Assembly (NCBI GenBank): GCA_041389525.1
Contig: JAWKRR010000014.1
Location: 1-64,000, forward strand
DNA from: JACKFB01 sp041389525
Lineage (GTDB): Bacteria > Myxococcota_A > UBA9042 > PHBI01 > JACKFB01
Length of the DNA: 64,000 nt
Direction: 5' to 3'
The translations under genes and the position numbers were made by a program. Position 1 is the stretch's first letter, and every line of letters begins with the position of its first letter. This document shows positions 30,806-42,333 of the stretch, piece by piece. The notes under the pieces were generated by a model. It did no database searches. It was not told where the DNA came from and was given only the letters and a program-made list of their open reading frames with translations.

Positions 30806-32074
30806 GTGCGAGCTTTTTCGCTGGTGGCGACTGTGTTTTTGGCGTGCGCGGCCGCGGGCTGCGACGAGGGCGGCGGCGGCCAAGGCCTGCTCGCCGACGC
30901 CACCGGCGACACGCGCTCCGACGCGACCCCCGACGCCGCGCCGTCGGCGCTAGCCCAGGAAGCCAAGCGGCTCGAGCTCGACCGCTACCTCTTCACAGGG
31001 CCCGAGCCGGTCGTCGAAGAGGTCGACGGCGACACCACGACCTACCGCATGGAGCCCGGCGACGGCCCGCTCTGCATGCGCGGCGGCCCCTTCCGCTTCG
31101 CCGTGCGCGAGCTCGCCAGCGACCGCGTGGTCATCTTCCTCCAAGGCGGCGGCGCCTGCTGGTCGGAGTTCTGCCTCGCCGTCAACGCGGCGCCCTCCGG
31201 CATCCCGTCGGTCGACGCCCTGGACCGCGACATGGAGGCCAACCCGCTCCGCGACTGGAGCGTCGTCTACCTCCCCTACTGCGACGGCTCGCTCTTCGTC
31301 GGGGACGCCGACGTCGACGAGGACGACGACGGCACCCCCGACCGCTTCCACCGCGGCCTGCACAACCTGTCGGCGGCGCTCCGCAAAGCCCACGACATCT
31401 TCCCCAACCCGAAGCGCGTCCTCCTGGTCGGCTCCAGCGCCGGCGGCTTCGGCACCATCCCGGCGACCATCCTCGTCCGCGCCACCTGGGAGCGCGCCCA
31501 CATCGACGTGTTCAACGACTCCGGCGTTGGCGTGGCCAAGCCCGGCGACGCCGCCTTCATCAGCGGCCTGCTCGACGAGTTCAACGCCACCCGCTTCATC
31601 CCCGACACCTGCCCCGACTGCGTCACCACCGGCCACATCACGCCGCTCATCGAGTGGACGCTCGCCCGCGACACGGACATCCGCATCGCGGTCTTCAGCT
31701 CGTACTACGACTCGATCATCGCCGACGTCTTCCTGAAGATCGCCCCGGCCGCATTCCGCGACGCCCTGCTCAGCGAGACCGACCGCATCCACGCCGCCTA
31801 CCCCGACCGCTACCGCCGCTTCTTCGTCGACGGCGTCACCCACACCGCGATGCTCGGCGACCCCACCGGCATCATCGGCAGCGACCTGACCGCCATCGAG
31901 CTGCCGCCGAACTCGAGCGACCTGCTCACCAAGGTCAAGATCGGCGGCCTCGACGTGACGAAGTCCGGCGAAACCCTCGTCGGCGACTGGCTAGAGGCCT
32001 TCGTCACCGACGACCCCGCCTGGGTCGAGCGCATCGAGACGCCGGGTGACCCGCCCGGCACCACGCCCAAGTAG
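30806..32074 (+). CDS. Pectinacetylesterase/NOTUM-family hydrolase lipoprotein
   Basis: A 422-residue protein whose GTG start is fixed by a perfect ribosome site. The signal sequence ends in Ala-Ala-Gly-Cys (Cys19), then a short Asp/Ala linker. The catalytic domain matches the pectinacetylesterase family (an alpha/beta hydrolase): Ile-Phe-Leu-Gln-Gly-Gly-Gly-Ala-Cys-Trp (about 112-121), Val-Tyr-Leu-Pro-Tyr-Cys-Asp-Gly-Ser-Leu-Phe with Gly-Asp, and the nucleophile motif Gly209-Ser-Ser211-Ala-Gly-Gly. Asn-Asp-Ser-Gly and Thr-His-Thr-Ala-Met later are candidates for the Asp and His regions. Family members remove acetyl or acyl groups from polysaccharides or proteins. An Asp/Glu-rich insert (about 172-185) may bind calcium. 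Confidence 0.85.
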   Translation: MRAFSLVATVFLACAAAGCDEGGGGQGLLADATGDTRSDATPDAAPSALAQEAKRLELDRYLFTGPEPVVEEVDGDTTTYRMEPGDGPLCMRGGPFRFAVRELASDRVVIFLQGGGACWSEFCLAVNAAPSGIPSVDALDRDMEANPLRDWSVVYLPYCDGSLFVGDADVDEDDDGTPDRFHRGLHNLSAALRKAHDIFPNPKRVLLVGSSAGGFGTIPATILVRATWERAHIDVFNDSGVGVAKPGDAAFISGLLDEFNATRFIPDTCPDCVTTGHITPLIEWTLARDTDIRIAVFSSYYDSIIADVFLKIAPAAFRDALLSETDRIHAAYPDRYRRFFVDGVTHTAMLGDPTGIIGSDLTAIELPPNSSDLLTKVKIGGLDVTKSGETLVGDWLEAFVTDDPAWVERIETPGDPPGTTPK

Positions 32075-32128
32075 CCGCCCACGTCCCGCCCGCCCCATCG
32101 CCGCCCCCACCGTCCGGAAACCGCCACC

Positions 32129-34507
32129 ATGACCGACTCGCCGACCCCACCCGACCGCTCGGAGCGCTGGCGCCGCTACGTCACCATCGCCCTGGTCTCG
32201 CTCGCGACCCTGGTCTTCCAGGTCGCCATCACGCGCGTCCTCAGCGTGGTCCTCTGGTACCACTTCGCGTTCTTGTCGATCTCGCTGGCCATGCTTGGCC
32301 TCGGCGCCCCCGGCGCGTGGTTCGCCCTGCGCCCGCCGACCGAGCGCTCCCTGGGCCGCGCGCTGCTCGCCGCCGCCATCGCCCTGCCGCTCTCGGTCAT
32401 CGGCATCTTCGGCCTCGGCGACCAGCTCCACCGCGGCGACGGCATCATCAGCGGCGTCGCGGCCATGTTCCCGTCGGGCGTGCTCTTCATCGTGCTGCTC
32501 ATCCTCCTGGCCACGCTCTCGCTCGGCGCGGCGGTCTGCATCCTGCTCATCGAGGCCCGCGGCCCCGAGGTAGGCCGCGTCTACGGCGCCGACCTCATCG
32601 GCGCGACCATCGGCGCCGCCCTCGTGGTCCCGCTGATGCACGTGGTCCCGACCCCCCTCATCGTCGGCGCCAGCGGGCTCTTGCCCCTGCTCGGCGCGGC
32701 GGTGTCCGGTCGCGTCCGCCCCCGCGTCACCGTGCCCATCGCCGTGCTGCTGCTGGCCCTGATGGTGTGGGGCAAACCCTTCGAGCTGACCTACTCCAAG
32801 CAGTACGCCGAGCAGAAATACGAGCTGCTCTATGAGAAATGGACGCCCACCGCGCGCCTGACGGTGTTCAAGGACGTCATCTTTCAGCAGGACGGCGCCC
32901 TCGGCTTTGGCTGGGGCATGGGCGAGCGCTACAAGCCCGAGCACATCGAGCAGCTCTGGCTCGAGCAGGACGGCAGCGCGGGCACGCCCATCACCCGCTT
33001 GGCCGGTGAGCCCTCCGAGCTCGGGCATCTGCGCTTCGACGTGACCTCGGTCGGCTACGACCTGAAGTCGCCCGAGAAGGTCTGCGTCATCGGCGTCGGC
33101 GGCGGGCGCGACGTGCTGACAGCCCTCGGCGCAGGCGCCAAAAGCGTAGACGCCGTCGAGCTAAATCCCCACATCGTCGACGCCCTGTCCGGCCCCTTCG
33201 CCGAGTTCTCCGGCAACATCTACCACCGCCCCGGCGTGAACCCGGTGGTGTCGGAGGGGCGCAGCTTCCTCACCGGCACCGACCACCGCTACGACCTGCT
33301 CCAGATCTCGCTCATCGACAGCTGGGCGGCCACCGCCGCCGGCGCCTTCGCCCTGTCGGAGAACTACCTCTATACAATGGAGGCCTTCCGCCTCTACCTC
33401 GACCGCCTCGCCCCCGGCGGCGTGCTCTCGGTCAGCCGCTGGGCCTACGGGCAGCGCGTGCTGGAGGCCGCCCGCCTCGTCGTGCTGGCCAAGGAAGCGC
33501 TGATATCGCGCGGCGTCACCGACCCGCTCAAGCACATGTTCGCGGTGCAGGCCGGCACGGTGCTGACCCTGCTGGTCTCCAACGAGCCCTTCACCGACGC
33601 CGACGCCGCGGCCCTGGACGCCATCTGCGCCAAGCGCGGCTTCGCCCGCCACTGGCCACCGGGCCCGTCCACGCCTGAGAAATCGGCGATGACCGTCGCC
33701 CTGCTCGGCGGCGGCGACGCCCTCGCCAGCCTCGGCGTCGACCTCTCCCCGCCCACCGACGAGCGCCCCTTCTTCTTTCAGTCCGTCGCGCCCTTCACCA
33801 GCGTCAGCAGCGACCTGATGACCAGCCTCTCGCCCAACGAACACTCGGTGGTGCTGCTGCGCTGGCTGCTGCTCATCGTGTCGCTCTTGACCCTCGCGGT
33901 CTTCGTCGCGCCCTTCATCCTGACCCGTCAGCTCAACACCGGAGCCGGCTTTTGGCGAGGCAGCGCCTACTTCGCCGCCATCGGCATCGCATTCATGTTC
34001 GTCGAGATCGGCTGGATTCAGCGCTTCATCCTCTATCTCGGCCACCCAAGCCACGCGACCACCGCCGTCCTCGCGACCCTGCTGCTAGGCGCCGGCATCG
34101 GCTCGACGCTCTCGGCCCGCACGCCGCTCGCCCTCGCCCGCAAGCTCGCGCCGCTGCTCGCCGTGGTCATCTTCGTCGCCAACCAGGCCATGACCCCGCT
34201 CTTCGACGCCACCATCGGCGCCGACTTCGCCGTGCGCGTGCTGCTCTCGGTGGTCGTCCTCTTCCCGGCCGGCTTCCTCATGGGCTTCGCCTTCCCCACC
34301 GGCATGATCTACTTCGGCGACCGCTCCAAGGCGTGGTTCTGGGCCATCAACGGCGCCATGGGCGTCTTCGCCAGCATCTCGTCGCTGGCCCTCGCCATGG
34401 TCGTCGGGTTCAACACCGTGGTCTTCGTCGGCGTCGGCGCCTACCTCATCGCCGCGCTGTGCATCCAGCCGCCCCCGAGCGAGGGCGCCGGTCCAGCCGC
34501 GGCCTGA
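32129..34507 (+). CDS. Polytopic membrane protein with spermidine-synthase-like SAM domain
   Basis: A 792-residue protein. About six membrane helices (20-220) precede a cytosolic Rossmann domain with the SAM-binding signature Val-Cys-Val-Ile-Gly-Val-Gly-Gly-Gly-Arg-Asp (about 311-321) and Asp-Ala-Val-Glu-Leu-Asn (acidic ribose ligand), then Gly-Arg-Ser-Phe-Leu and Tyr-Asp-Leu-Leu-Gln-Ile-Ser, as in spermidine synthase. A further six to seven helices follow (about 585-780). Proteins with this layout are common in deltaproteobacteria and annotated as spermidine-synthase-like, but the aminopropyl acceptor site is poorly conserved, so the true reaction is unknown. The stop is 10 bases from that of the convergent TonB-receptor gene. 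Confidence 0.82.
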   Translation: MTDSPTPPDRSERWRRYVTIALVSLATLVFQVAITRVLSVVLWYHFAFLSISLAMLGLGAPGAWFALRPPTERSLGRALLAAAIALPLSVIGIFGLGDQLHRGDGIISGVAAMFPSGVLFIVLLILLATLSLGAAVCILLIEARGPEVGRVYGADLIGATIGAALVVPLMHVVPTPLIVGASGLLPLLGAAVSGRVRPRVTVPIAVLLLALMVWGKPFELTYSKQYAEQKYELLYEKWTPTARLTVFKDVIFQQDGALGFGWGMGERYKPEHIEQLWLEQDGSAGTPITRLAGEPSELGHLRFDVTSVGYDLKSPEKVCVIGVGGGRDVLTALGAGAKSVDAVELNPHIVDALSGPFAEFSGNIYHRPGVNPVVSEGRSFLTGTDHRYDLLQISLIDSWAATAAGAFALSENYLYTMEAFRLYLDRLAPGGVLSVSRWAYGQRVLEAARLVVLAKEALISRGVTDPLKHMFAVQAGTVLTLLVSNEPFTDADAAALDAICAKRGFARHWPPGPSTPEKSAMTVALLGGGDALASLGVDLSPPTDERPFFFQSVAPFTSVSSDLMTSLSPNEHSVVLLRWLLLIVSLLTLAVFVAPFILTRQLNTGAGFWRGSAYFAAIGIAFMFVEIGWIQRFILYLGHPSHATTAVLATLLLGAGIGSTLSARTPLALARKLAPLLAVVIFVANQAMTPLFDATIGADFAVRVLLSVVVLFPAGFLMGFAFPTGMIYFGDRSKAWFWAINGAMGVFASISSLALAMVVGFNTVVFVGVGAYLIAALCIQPPPSEGAGPAAA

Positions 34508-34517
34508 CCCCGCTCGC

Positions 34518-36755
34518 TCAGTAGCGCCAGCGCAACCCCAGGGTCCCGCTGAAGCCCTCTTGCGGGACGGCGTTGCCGATGAGGCCGCCCAGGGCGTAGC
34601 GGTGGTTGGTCAGGTTTCTCAGGTCCAGGTAGAGGTCCAGCGCCTCGATGGGGCTGAAGAGCACGTGCAGGCGCAGCTCCCACGGCGTCTTGATGGCGCC
34701 GCGCAGCGTGGTCCTCGCCTGGCCCGACGCGAACTCGGGGATGTTCTCAGGCGTCGAGCGCAGGCTGAACGAGCCCGAGATAAAGAGCCGCTCCGCCACC
34801 GGGCTCACCGTCGCCCCCAGGCGCAGGTTGTGCCGCGAGATCCCCGGCAGCCCCGACGTGTGAGTGGCGCCGCCGTCCTTGCGCTTGGTCTGAAACTCGA
34901 CGATCGAGTACGACCCCCACAGCGACAGCGCCTTCGCCGGGTTGAGCCTGCCGCGCAGCTCGCCGCCGAACGCCATGCTCTCGCCGCTGTTCGCGCTGTG
35001 GGTCAGCAGGATCGGGGTCCCGCCCGTCTCGGTCGTGTAGATCGCGTCGCTGACGATGTTCACGTCCAGCTGCTGGTCGCCGGTCACCAGCAGGTTCTCT
35101 TGCTGGTTGTAGTAGAGGCTCAGCCCCAGCTCGAACTTGGCGTCGGTCCACGAGAAGCCGAGCTCGAAGGACCGCGCGCGCTCGGGCTCGAGCTTGGCGT
35201 TCGACGTGTTGATGCTGGCGCCGTTGAAGAAGACGTTGTGCGAGAAGTACGGCGGCGGCGCCACCCACGCCTGCGTGAAGATGGCCTTGAGCGCCAGCTC
35301 CTTACGCGGCTGCAGCACCAGCGCGACGCGCGGGCTGATGGGGAACTCGTCGATGCGCGTGTCGTAGTCGATGCGTAGCCCGGCGATGACGCGCAGGGCC
35401 GGGATGATGTCGATGGCCGCCTCCACGTAGCCGCCGATGGACTGGTAGACGATGTTGCTGGCCCGGGCGACCGTGAAGCGCTCCCGCGAGCCGTCAGCGC
35501 CCACGAAATACTCGAGATTCCCGCCCTGACTCGTCACGTCGCTGGACCGGTCCGCGCCGCCAGGGATGGTCGCCTTGGGCTGAATGTCGAAGTGCGAGAC
35601 CACCAGCCCGCCGGTGATGCTGCCGCGATCGCCGAGGGACCAGACCACCTGCTCTTCCAGGGTCGCCCCGATGCCGATGCCGTACTTCCAATCGTCAGCA
35701 AACCACTCGGTCTCCGACGCCTCGAAGACGTAGCGGCTCTTCGGGTCAATCTCGTATCGATTGAACACCAAGGTCGAGGTCAGCGAGACCTTCTCGGTCA
35801 GCGCGGCCTTGTGTCGCGCCTCGACCACCGTGGACATATCGCCCCAGCGCGCGTCCTCGATCTTCGCGAAGCCCCCGTCCAGACCTTCGGAGCTCGAGCG
35901 CTGCGACTGACGGTGCCAGACCTGCAGCCGCGCGTTGTCGTACTCGATTCGAAACAGCCCGGTGAACCCGAAATCCCAGCGGTCGTCGGTCAGCCCGCGG
36001 TCCGTCCCCGGGCCCTCCGTCTTGGTCTCGGCGGTCGGTCGGTACGTGGTGTTCCACTCGCGCTCCCACGCCTTCGAAAGATCGGTCAGCTTCGCGCGAA
36101 ACACATGCGTGCTCGCGAACACCTTCAGGCGATCGAAGCGCTTGTTCGCCGACACCCAGCCCTCGTATCGCAGCGGCCAGCCACCGGCGCTGCCGACCTC
36201 CAGCCAGTGGTCATCGCGCGCTTCGGCGGTGCGGATATTGATGACCGCGCTGATGGCGTCCTGCCCGTACAGCGTCGAGCCGGGCCCGTAGATCACCTCG
36301 ACCTGCTCGGCGTCGCGCACGCTGATGTCGCTGCGGAACATCATCGGCTCGCCGCCCGGCGGGTTCACGCGCACCCCGTCGATGAGCACGATGATCTTGT
36401 TGTTGCCGACCACCCCACGCACCGGAACCAGCGTGCCGAACTCGCTGAAGTAGGTCTCGGTGGTCTCCATCCCAGGCAGATCGTGCAGCACGTCGCGCAG
36501 GAAGGCGTAGCCGCGCAGCCGAATCTCGTCGCGGGTCACGACCACCGTCGTCGCGGGCGCCTGCGAGGTCGCCTCCGGGCGCTTGGACGCCGTCACCACC
36601 GTCCGCACCTTGATGCGCAGCAGCTCTTCGAGGCTCAGCGTCTCCAGCCCCTCCAGCTCGAGATCCTCGGGGGCTGGCTCTCCAGCCACCGCCATTTTAT
36701 CGTGCAATGCAGCAATCGATAGCAGCGTCAATACCGTGGCGAGGGTGCGCTTCAT
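34518..36755 (-). CDS. TonB-dependent outer-membrane receptor
   Basis: A 745-residue protein. A signal peptide (cut near Ala-Val-Ala-Gly, about residue 24) is followed by a short acidic stretch with Leu-Glu-Glu-Leu-Leu and the plug domain: Val-Val-Thr-Ala-Ser-Lys-Arg, Ala-Thr-Thr-Val-Val-Val-Thr-Arg-Asp-Glu-Ile, Arg-Asp-Val-Leu-His-Asp-Leu-Pro-Gly, Val-Leu-Ile-Asp-Gly-Val-Arg-Val-Asn and Val-Glu-Val-Ile-Tyr-Gly-Pro-Gly-Ser. The remainder is a 22-strand-type barrel ending in Leu-Arg-Trp-Arg-Tyr. Its ATG overlaps the stop of the YfiR-like gene (ATGA), so it is the third gene of the operon beginning at 39615. The ligand is not evident; the setting suggests that uptake or sensing at the outer membrane is tied to the kinase. 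Confidence 0.93.
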   Translation of the reverse strand: MKRTLATVLTLLSIAALHDKMAVAGEPAPEDLELEGLETLSLEELLRIKVRTVVTASKRPEATSQAPATTVVVTRDEIRLRGYAFLRDVLHDLPGMETTETYFSEFGTLVPVRGVVGNNKIIVLIDGVRVNPPGGEPMMFRSDISVRDAEQVEVIYGPGSTLYGQDAISAVINIRTAEARDDHWLEVGSAGGWPLRYEGWVSANKRFDRLKVFASTHVFRAKLTDLSKAWEREWNTTYRPTAETKTEGPGTDRGLTDDRWDFGFTGLFRIEYDNARLQVWHRQSQRSSSEGLDGGFAKIEDARWGDMSTVVEARHKAALTEKVSLTSTLVFNRYEIDPKSRYVFEASETEWFADDWKYGIGIGATLEEQVVWSLGDRGSITGGLVVSHFDIQPKATIPGGADRSSDVTSQGGNLEYFVGADGSRERFTVARASNIVYQSIGGYVEAAIDIIPALRVIAGLRIDYDTRIDEFPISPRVALVLQPRKELALKAIFTQAWVAPPPYFSHNVFFNGASINTSNAKLEPERARSFELGFSWTDAKFELGLSLYYNQQENLLVTGDQQLDVNIVSDAIYTTETGGTPILLTHSANSGESMAFGGELRGRLNPAKALSLWGSYSIVEFQTKRKDGGATHTSGLPGISRHNLRLGATVSPVAERLFISGSFSLRSTPENIPEFASGQARTTLRGAIKTPWELRLHVLFSPIEALDLYLDLRNLTNHRYALGGLIGNAVPQEGFSGTLGLRWRY

Positions 36756-37251
36756 GGGCAGTCCTCCGCGACGCGGTGCAGCTTAGAGCTGACCGAGAAC
36801 CCGTCGGCCTGGGTGCCGGCGCGATCGATCTGCACGGTGAAGCCGGACTCGCGCTGAATCAGCGAGAAGTGAGCGCCCTTCCGACAGCTGGCGGGTTCGC
36901 CCGAGACCAGGAGCGACCCGGTGGCCCGCGCCCGCCGTCGCAGCTCCGACGCCCGCGGCAGCGCCGCCTTGCCCAGCCACGCGAGATGGCATCCCGCGAT
37001 GTCGTCGCCGTCCTCCAGCACCTCGAGCCGGCAGGGCGCGTCGCGCAGCTCCTTGGCGCGCGAGACCATGGCGTCCAGCGCCCGCCGCATCTCCGGGTCT
37101 GCCATCACGCAGATCACGAACTGCTCCGGCGGGTTGGAAGACGCCGGCCACGTCACGTAGTGGGTCAGGCGGCGCACGAGCTCCGACTTCACGTCCGGGC
37201 CCGAGGGCGCCCCGGTCAAAGAGATCGCCATGATCAGCGCGACGACGAAGC

Positions 37252-37255
<4 letters not shown>
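36752..37255 (-). CDS. YfiR/DUF4154-like periplasmic protein
   Basis: A 167-residue protein. The ATG at 37255 overlaps the stop of the kinase gene (ATGA), and its own stop overlaps the receptor start (ATGA). An N-terminal signal (Met-Ser-Phe-Val-Val-Ala-Leu-Ile-Met-Ala) is followed by Tyr-Val-Thr-Trp-Pro, Phe-Val-Ile-Cys-Val-Met, Cys-His-Leu, Leu-Leu-Val-Ser-Gly-Glu, and a final Phe-x-Val-Ser-Ser-Lys-Leu, which match the YfiR family order, including several Cys. YfiR restrains the CHASE8-domain cyclase YfiN in Pseudomonas from the periplasm. Here the upstream kinase carries a CHASE8-like sensor, so the same restraint is likely (inference). Confidence 0.85.
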
Positions 37256-39615
<2,360 letters not shown>

Positions 39616-39966
39616 GCGACGCGATCAGAGGGATCGGGACGCGAAGCGGTCCTGCGGCAAAGCGGTCATCGGGTTCACGCCCCAGTATGTTCTTGAGGAG
39701 ACGCCGCGTAAACCGGGGGCGCGCAAATCGCCCGCAAGATTGCCCCTCATCGCGACAAAGTCGCGCACCGCAGCACATTGCCGCTGCCAATAGCGCCGAG
39801 CCGTTTCGGGCTCGGGACCTCCAGAACCCCCGGGGTTGACGATGCGGATCTGGGGGTCTAGGCTTTCCAAATCCGCTGTCGCTATCTGTGTCTTTTCGCG
39901 CGACTCGTTCAACTGAGCGAGCCGGCGACCCGCGTTCCGGCGCGTATCTTCCATTGGGGGGAAGCC
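39616..39966. other. Divergent intergenic region with hairpins
   Basis: This 351-base gap separates the hybrid-kinase gene from the Cys-repeat lipoprotein gene. It holds two small inverted repeats, CGCGAC-aaa-GTCGCG at 39751-39765 and CCGAGCC-gtttcg-GGCTCGG at 39796-39815; the second sits 20 bases upstream of the candidate promoter at 39836-39864. No gene is credible here: open frames in it are extensions of the neighbours. The promoter for the kinase operon was not identified. Confidence 0.55.
39836..39864 (+). promoter_or_regulatory. Candidate promoter TTGACG-N17-TAGGCT
   Basis: A good -35 hexamer with 17-base spacing to a TAG..T -10, about 100 bases upstream of the 39967 start. The same form (TTGAC, N17, TAG..T) occurs at 24687-24715. 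An inverted repeat ends 20 bases before the -35. Confidence 0.45.
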
Positions 39967-42159
39967 ATGAAACTCCGTGATTGTCCGTCTGTCTTCGCAT
40001 GCACTTTCATTGTGGCCCTCGGCGCTCTCGCCGCGGGAGGCTGCGCGTCCGACGACCAGGGCAGCCCGCCCACCGGGACGCTGCACGCCGCGCTGGGCAT
40101 GGACGGGCCCACCCATGACGTGACCCACGTCGGCTACCGAATCCTCGAGGCCGGCGCCGATTGCGCCGACGCCGCCGCCACGGTGGTGGTCGGGCCCTCC
40201 TTCCAGCCGCTCGAGAGCGAGAGCCTCCCGCCCTGGCTCGAACCCGACCCGCCCGGCGGCGACAACCACCCCTTCGCGGACCTGCTGGCCATTGTGGCGC
40301 CCGGTGACTATGTGATCTGCGCCCGCGCCATGGCCACCGCCGGCGACGGCTCGCTGGTGCCGTCGACCCACTGCGGCTCGGTCTCTGGCACCGCCACCGT
40401 GGTCGCCGAGCAGACCACCGAGGTCGTGCTGATGATTCAGTGCGAGGGCGACCCGACCGGCGGCCTCGACGTCGTCGTAGCGCTCAACGATCCGCCCCAG
40501 ATCGACGATCTGGTCATCGACCCGTCCAAGTTCATCACCACCTGTGAGACCGCCACGGTCACCGTGTTCGCGAGCGACCCCAACGGCGACGCGCTCAACT
40601 ACACGTGGTCGGAGACCCTGGCCGACGGCACGAGCGTCCCCTTGGCGGGAAGCGGCGCGACCCTCAGCTACGGCTCGCTGGAGCCCGGCGTGCATCAGCT
40701 TCTGGTGGTCGTCGACGACGGCCACGGCGCGACGGCTCAGCTCAGCTTCCCCGTGCACGTCTCGGCCGGAGCGGACTGTGGTCCCGGCTTCGAAGGTGAC
40801 TGCTGCGTGGACAGCACGGACGACGGCACCGGAGCCGGGACGCCCGGCTGCGAGGACCCCGACGTCACCGACTGCGTCTGCGCCCTCGATCCCTTCTGCT
40901 GCGCGGTCGCGTGGGACGCCATCTGCGTCGATGAGGCGATCAACGATTGCGGCACCGTCTGCGACCCGGGCGGCCCGGTGTGCGGCGACGGCACCTGCGA
41001 CGGCGGCGAGGACTGCGGCACCTGCGCCGACGATTGTGGCGCCTGCGCGACCTGCGGCGACGGGATTTGTGGCAACACGCCCGGCGAGGCATGTGACACC
41101 TGCCCGAGCGATTGCGGATCCTGCTGCGGCGACGGCGTGTGCGACCCCGCTGGCGACGAGGATTGCGCGACCTGCGAGGCCGACTGTGGCGCCTGCGCGG
41201 CGTGCGGCGACGGCATCTGCGGCAATACGCCCGGCGAGGCGTGTGACACCTGCCCGAGCGACTGCGGCTCCTGCTGCGGCGACGGCGTGTGCGTGTCGAC
41301 CCAGGGCGAGGACTGCTCGTCCTGCCCGTCGGACTGCGGCGCCTGCGCCATCTGCGGCGACGAGATCTGTGGCAACTCTCCTGGCGAGGATTGCAACAGC
41401 TGCCCCGGCGACTGTGGCGCGTGCGCGAGCTGCGGCGACGGCGTTTGCGGCAACACACCCGGCGAGGACTGCAGTACCTGCGCAGCCGACTGCGGCGCCT
41501 GCTGCGGCGACGGTGTGTGCAATGCAGCAATCGGCGAGGATTGTGTCGTATGTGAGGCCGACTGCGGCGCCTGCTGCGGCGACGGCGTCTGCGACGGCAC
41601 CGTCGGCGAGGACTGCGCTAGCTGCGCCAGCGACTGCGGCGCGTGCTGCGGCGATGGCACCTGCGACGCCAGCGTCGGCGAGGACTGCGGGACCTGCACC
41701 GACGACTGCGGCGCCTGCCCCTCGCCCTTCAACGGCACCTACGCGGGTGACGGCGGCGCGACCGTGGTCATCTCCATCCCCGCTCTCAACCAGACGCTCA
41801 CGGTCTCCTGCAGCGGCGCCTTCGACGCGGTCGTGGACGAAGACAGCGCTCAGCAGATCGCGGGCGTGCTTCAGTGCCCCGCCACGGCGAGCCTCCTCGG
41901 CATCACCGTGACCCTGAGCACCGCGGACGTCAGCGGCTCGTTCACGCCCGACGGCAACGCCAGCGGCGTGCTCAGCATCGCGGTGGACACGACGGCCGGC
42001 CCCTTCGGACCGGTCGACGGCGCCTGGGTTGGCGGCTTCTCCGGCAACACGCTCACGGGCAGCCTGAGCGAGCTGATCGCCTTCTCCTTCGAGCCGATCC
42101 CCGGCTTCGTCGTGGAGGCGACCGCTCAGGTCGACGGCAGCTTCACCGGCACCAAGTAG
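39967..42159 (+). CDS. Lipoprotein with ten Cys-rich CGDG repeats
   Basis: A 730-residue protein with GGGGGAAG before its ATG and the lipobox Ala-Gly-Gly-Cys (Cys26). Residues about 45-165 form a beta-rich domain with Cys pairs. Then comes an Ig/cadherin-like domain (about 175-265; Asp-Pro-Asn-Gly-Asp-Ala-Leu and Val-Val-Val-Asp-Asp-Gly-His), a Cys-rich bridge, ten repeats of about 24 residues (about 339-584) with the pattern Cys-Gly-Asp-Gly-x-Cys-x4-Gly-Glu-x-Cys-x2-Cys-x2-Asp-Cys-Gly-x-Cys, and a C-terminal beta-sandwich of about 145 residues. Spacing of Cys and Asp suggests disulfide- and perhaps calcium-stabilised rods that hold the ends apart. Function unknown. The hairpin at 42173-42211 ends the unit. 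Confidence 0.85.
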   Translation: MKLRDCPSVFACTFIVALGALAAGGCASDDQGSPPTGTLHAALGMDGPTHDVTHVGYRILEAGADCADAAATVVVGPSFQPLESESLPPWLEPDPPGGDNHPFADLLAIVAPGDYVICARAMATAGDGSLVPSTHCGSVSGTATVVAEQTTEVVLMIQCEGDPTGGLDVVVALNDPPQIDDLVIDPSKFITTCETATVTVFASDPNGDALNYTWSETLADGTSVPLAGSGATLSYGSLEPGVHQLLVVVDDGHGATAQLSFPVHVSAGADCGPGFEGDCCVDSTDDGTGAGTPGCEDPDVTDCVCALDPFCCAVAWDAICVDEAINDCGTVCDPGGPVCGDGTCDGGEDCGTCADDCGACATCGDGICGNTPGEACDTCPSDCGSCCGDGVCDPAGDEDCATCEADCGACAACGDGICGNTPGEACDTCPSDCGSCCGDGVCVSTQGEDCSSCPSDCGACAICGDEICGNSPGEDCNSCPGDCGACASCGDGVCGNTPGEDCSTCAADCGACCGDGVCNAAIGEDCVVCEADCGACCGDGVCDGTVGEDCASCASDCGACCGDGTCDASVGEDCGTCTDDCGACPSPFNGTYAGDGGATVVISIPALNQTLTVSCSGAFDAVVDEDSAQQIAGVLQCPATASLLGITVTLSTADVSGSFTPDGNASGVLSIAVDTTAGPFGPVDGAWVGGFSGNTLTGSLSELIAFSFEPIPGFVVEATAQVDGSFTGTK
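40981..41718 (+). repeat. Ten tandem Cys-rich units of about 72-78 bp
   Basis: Each unit begins with the Cys-Gly-Asp-Gly codons. The copies around 41047-41120 and 41203-41276 are nearly identical to each other (Ile-Cys-Gly-Asn-Thr-Pro-Gly-Glu-Ala-Cys-Asp-Thr-Cys), which suggests recent copying of a two-unit block. Alternate units carry a Gly-Asn-Thr-Pro insert. Confidence 0.9.
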
Positions 42160-42172
42160 CCAGTGCACGTGT

Positions 42173-42211
42173 AGAATTGTCGGCCGCAAGACCACGGCGG
42201 CCGACGATTCT
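42173..42211 (+). terminator. Hairpin after the Cys-repeat lipoprotein gene
   Basis: A 15-bp stem with one G-T pair (42173-42187 with 42197-42211), 9-base loop, 13 bases after the stop at 42159. No T-run follows. It separates the gene from the oxidase-peroxidase gene. Confidence 0.65.
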
Positions 42212-42320
42212 GCCTACAGCGGATGAGCGCTTCTGCCGAAAGATAGCGGTCTCCGCAGCCAGGATCGTCCTTCCCGTTCGATGCCGGCTGGGGTAAGTGC
42301 CCCGGCCGCCATCGATTCAT

Positions 42321-42328
42321 GGAGGAGG
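42321..42328 (+). promoter_or_regulatory. Ribosome binding site deciding an internal ATG
   Basis: GGAGGAGG lies 5 bases before the ATG at 42334. An ATG at 42319 in the same frame overlaps this site and would add Met-Glu-Glu-Ala-Asp, so 42334 is the better start. Confidence 0.85.
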
Positions 42329-42333
42329 CTGAC

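Noticed and set aside
40737..41738. A Ser/Gln/Pro-rich repeat open frame on the minus strand
   Set aside because: Its repeats are the reverse complement of the Cys-rich repeats on the plus strand; it has no ribosome site or signal.
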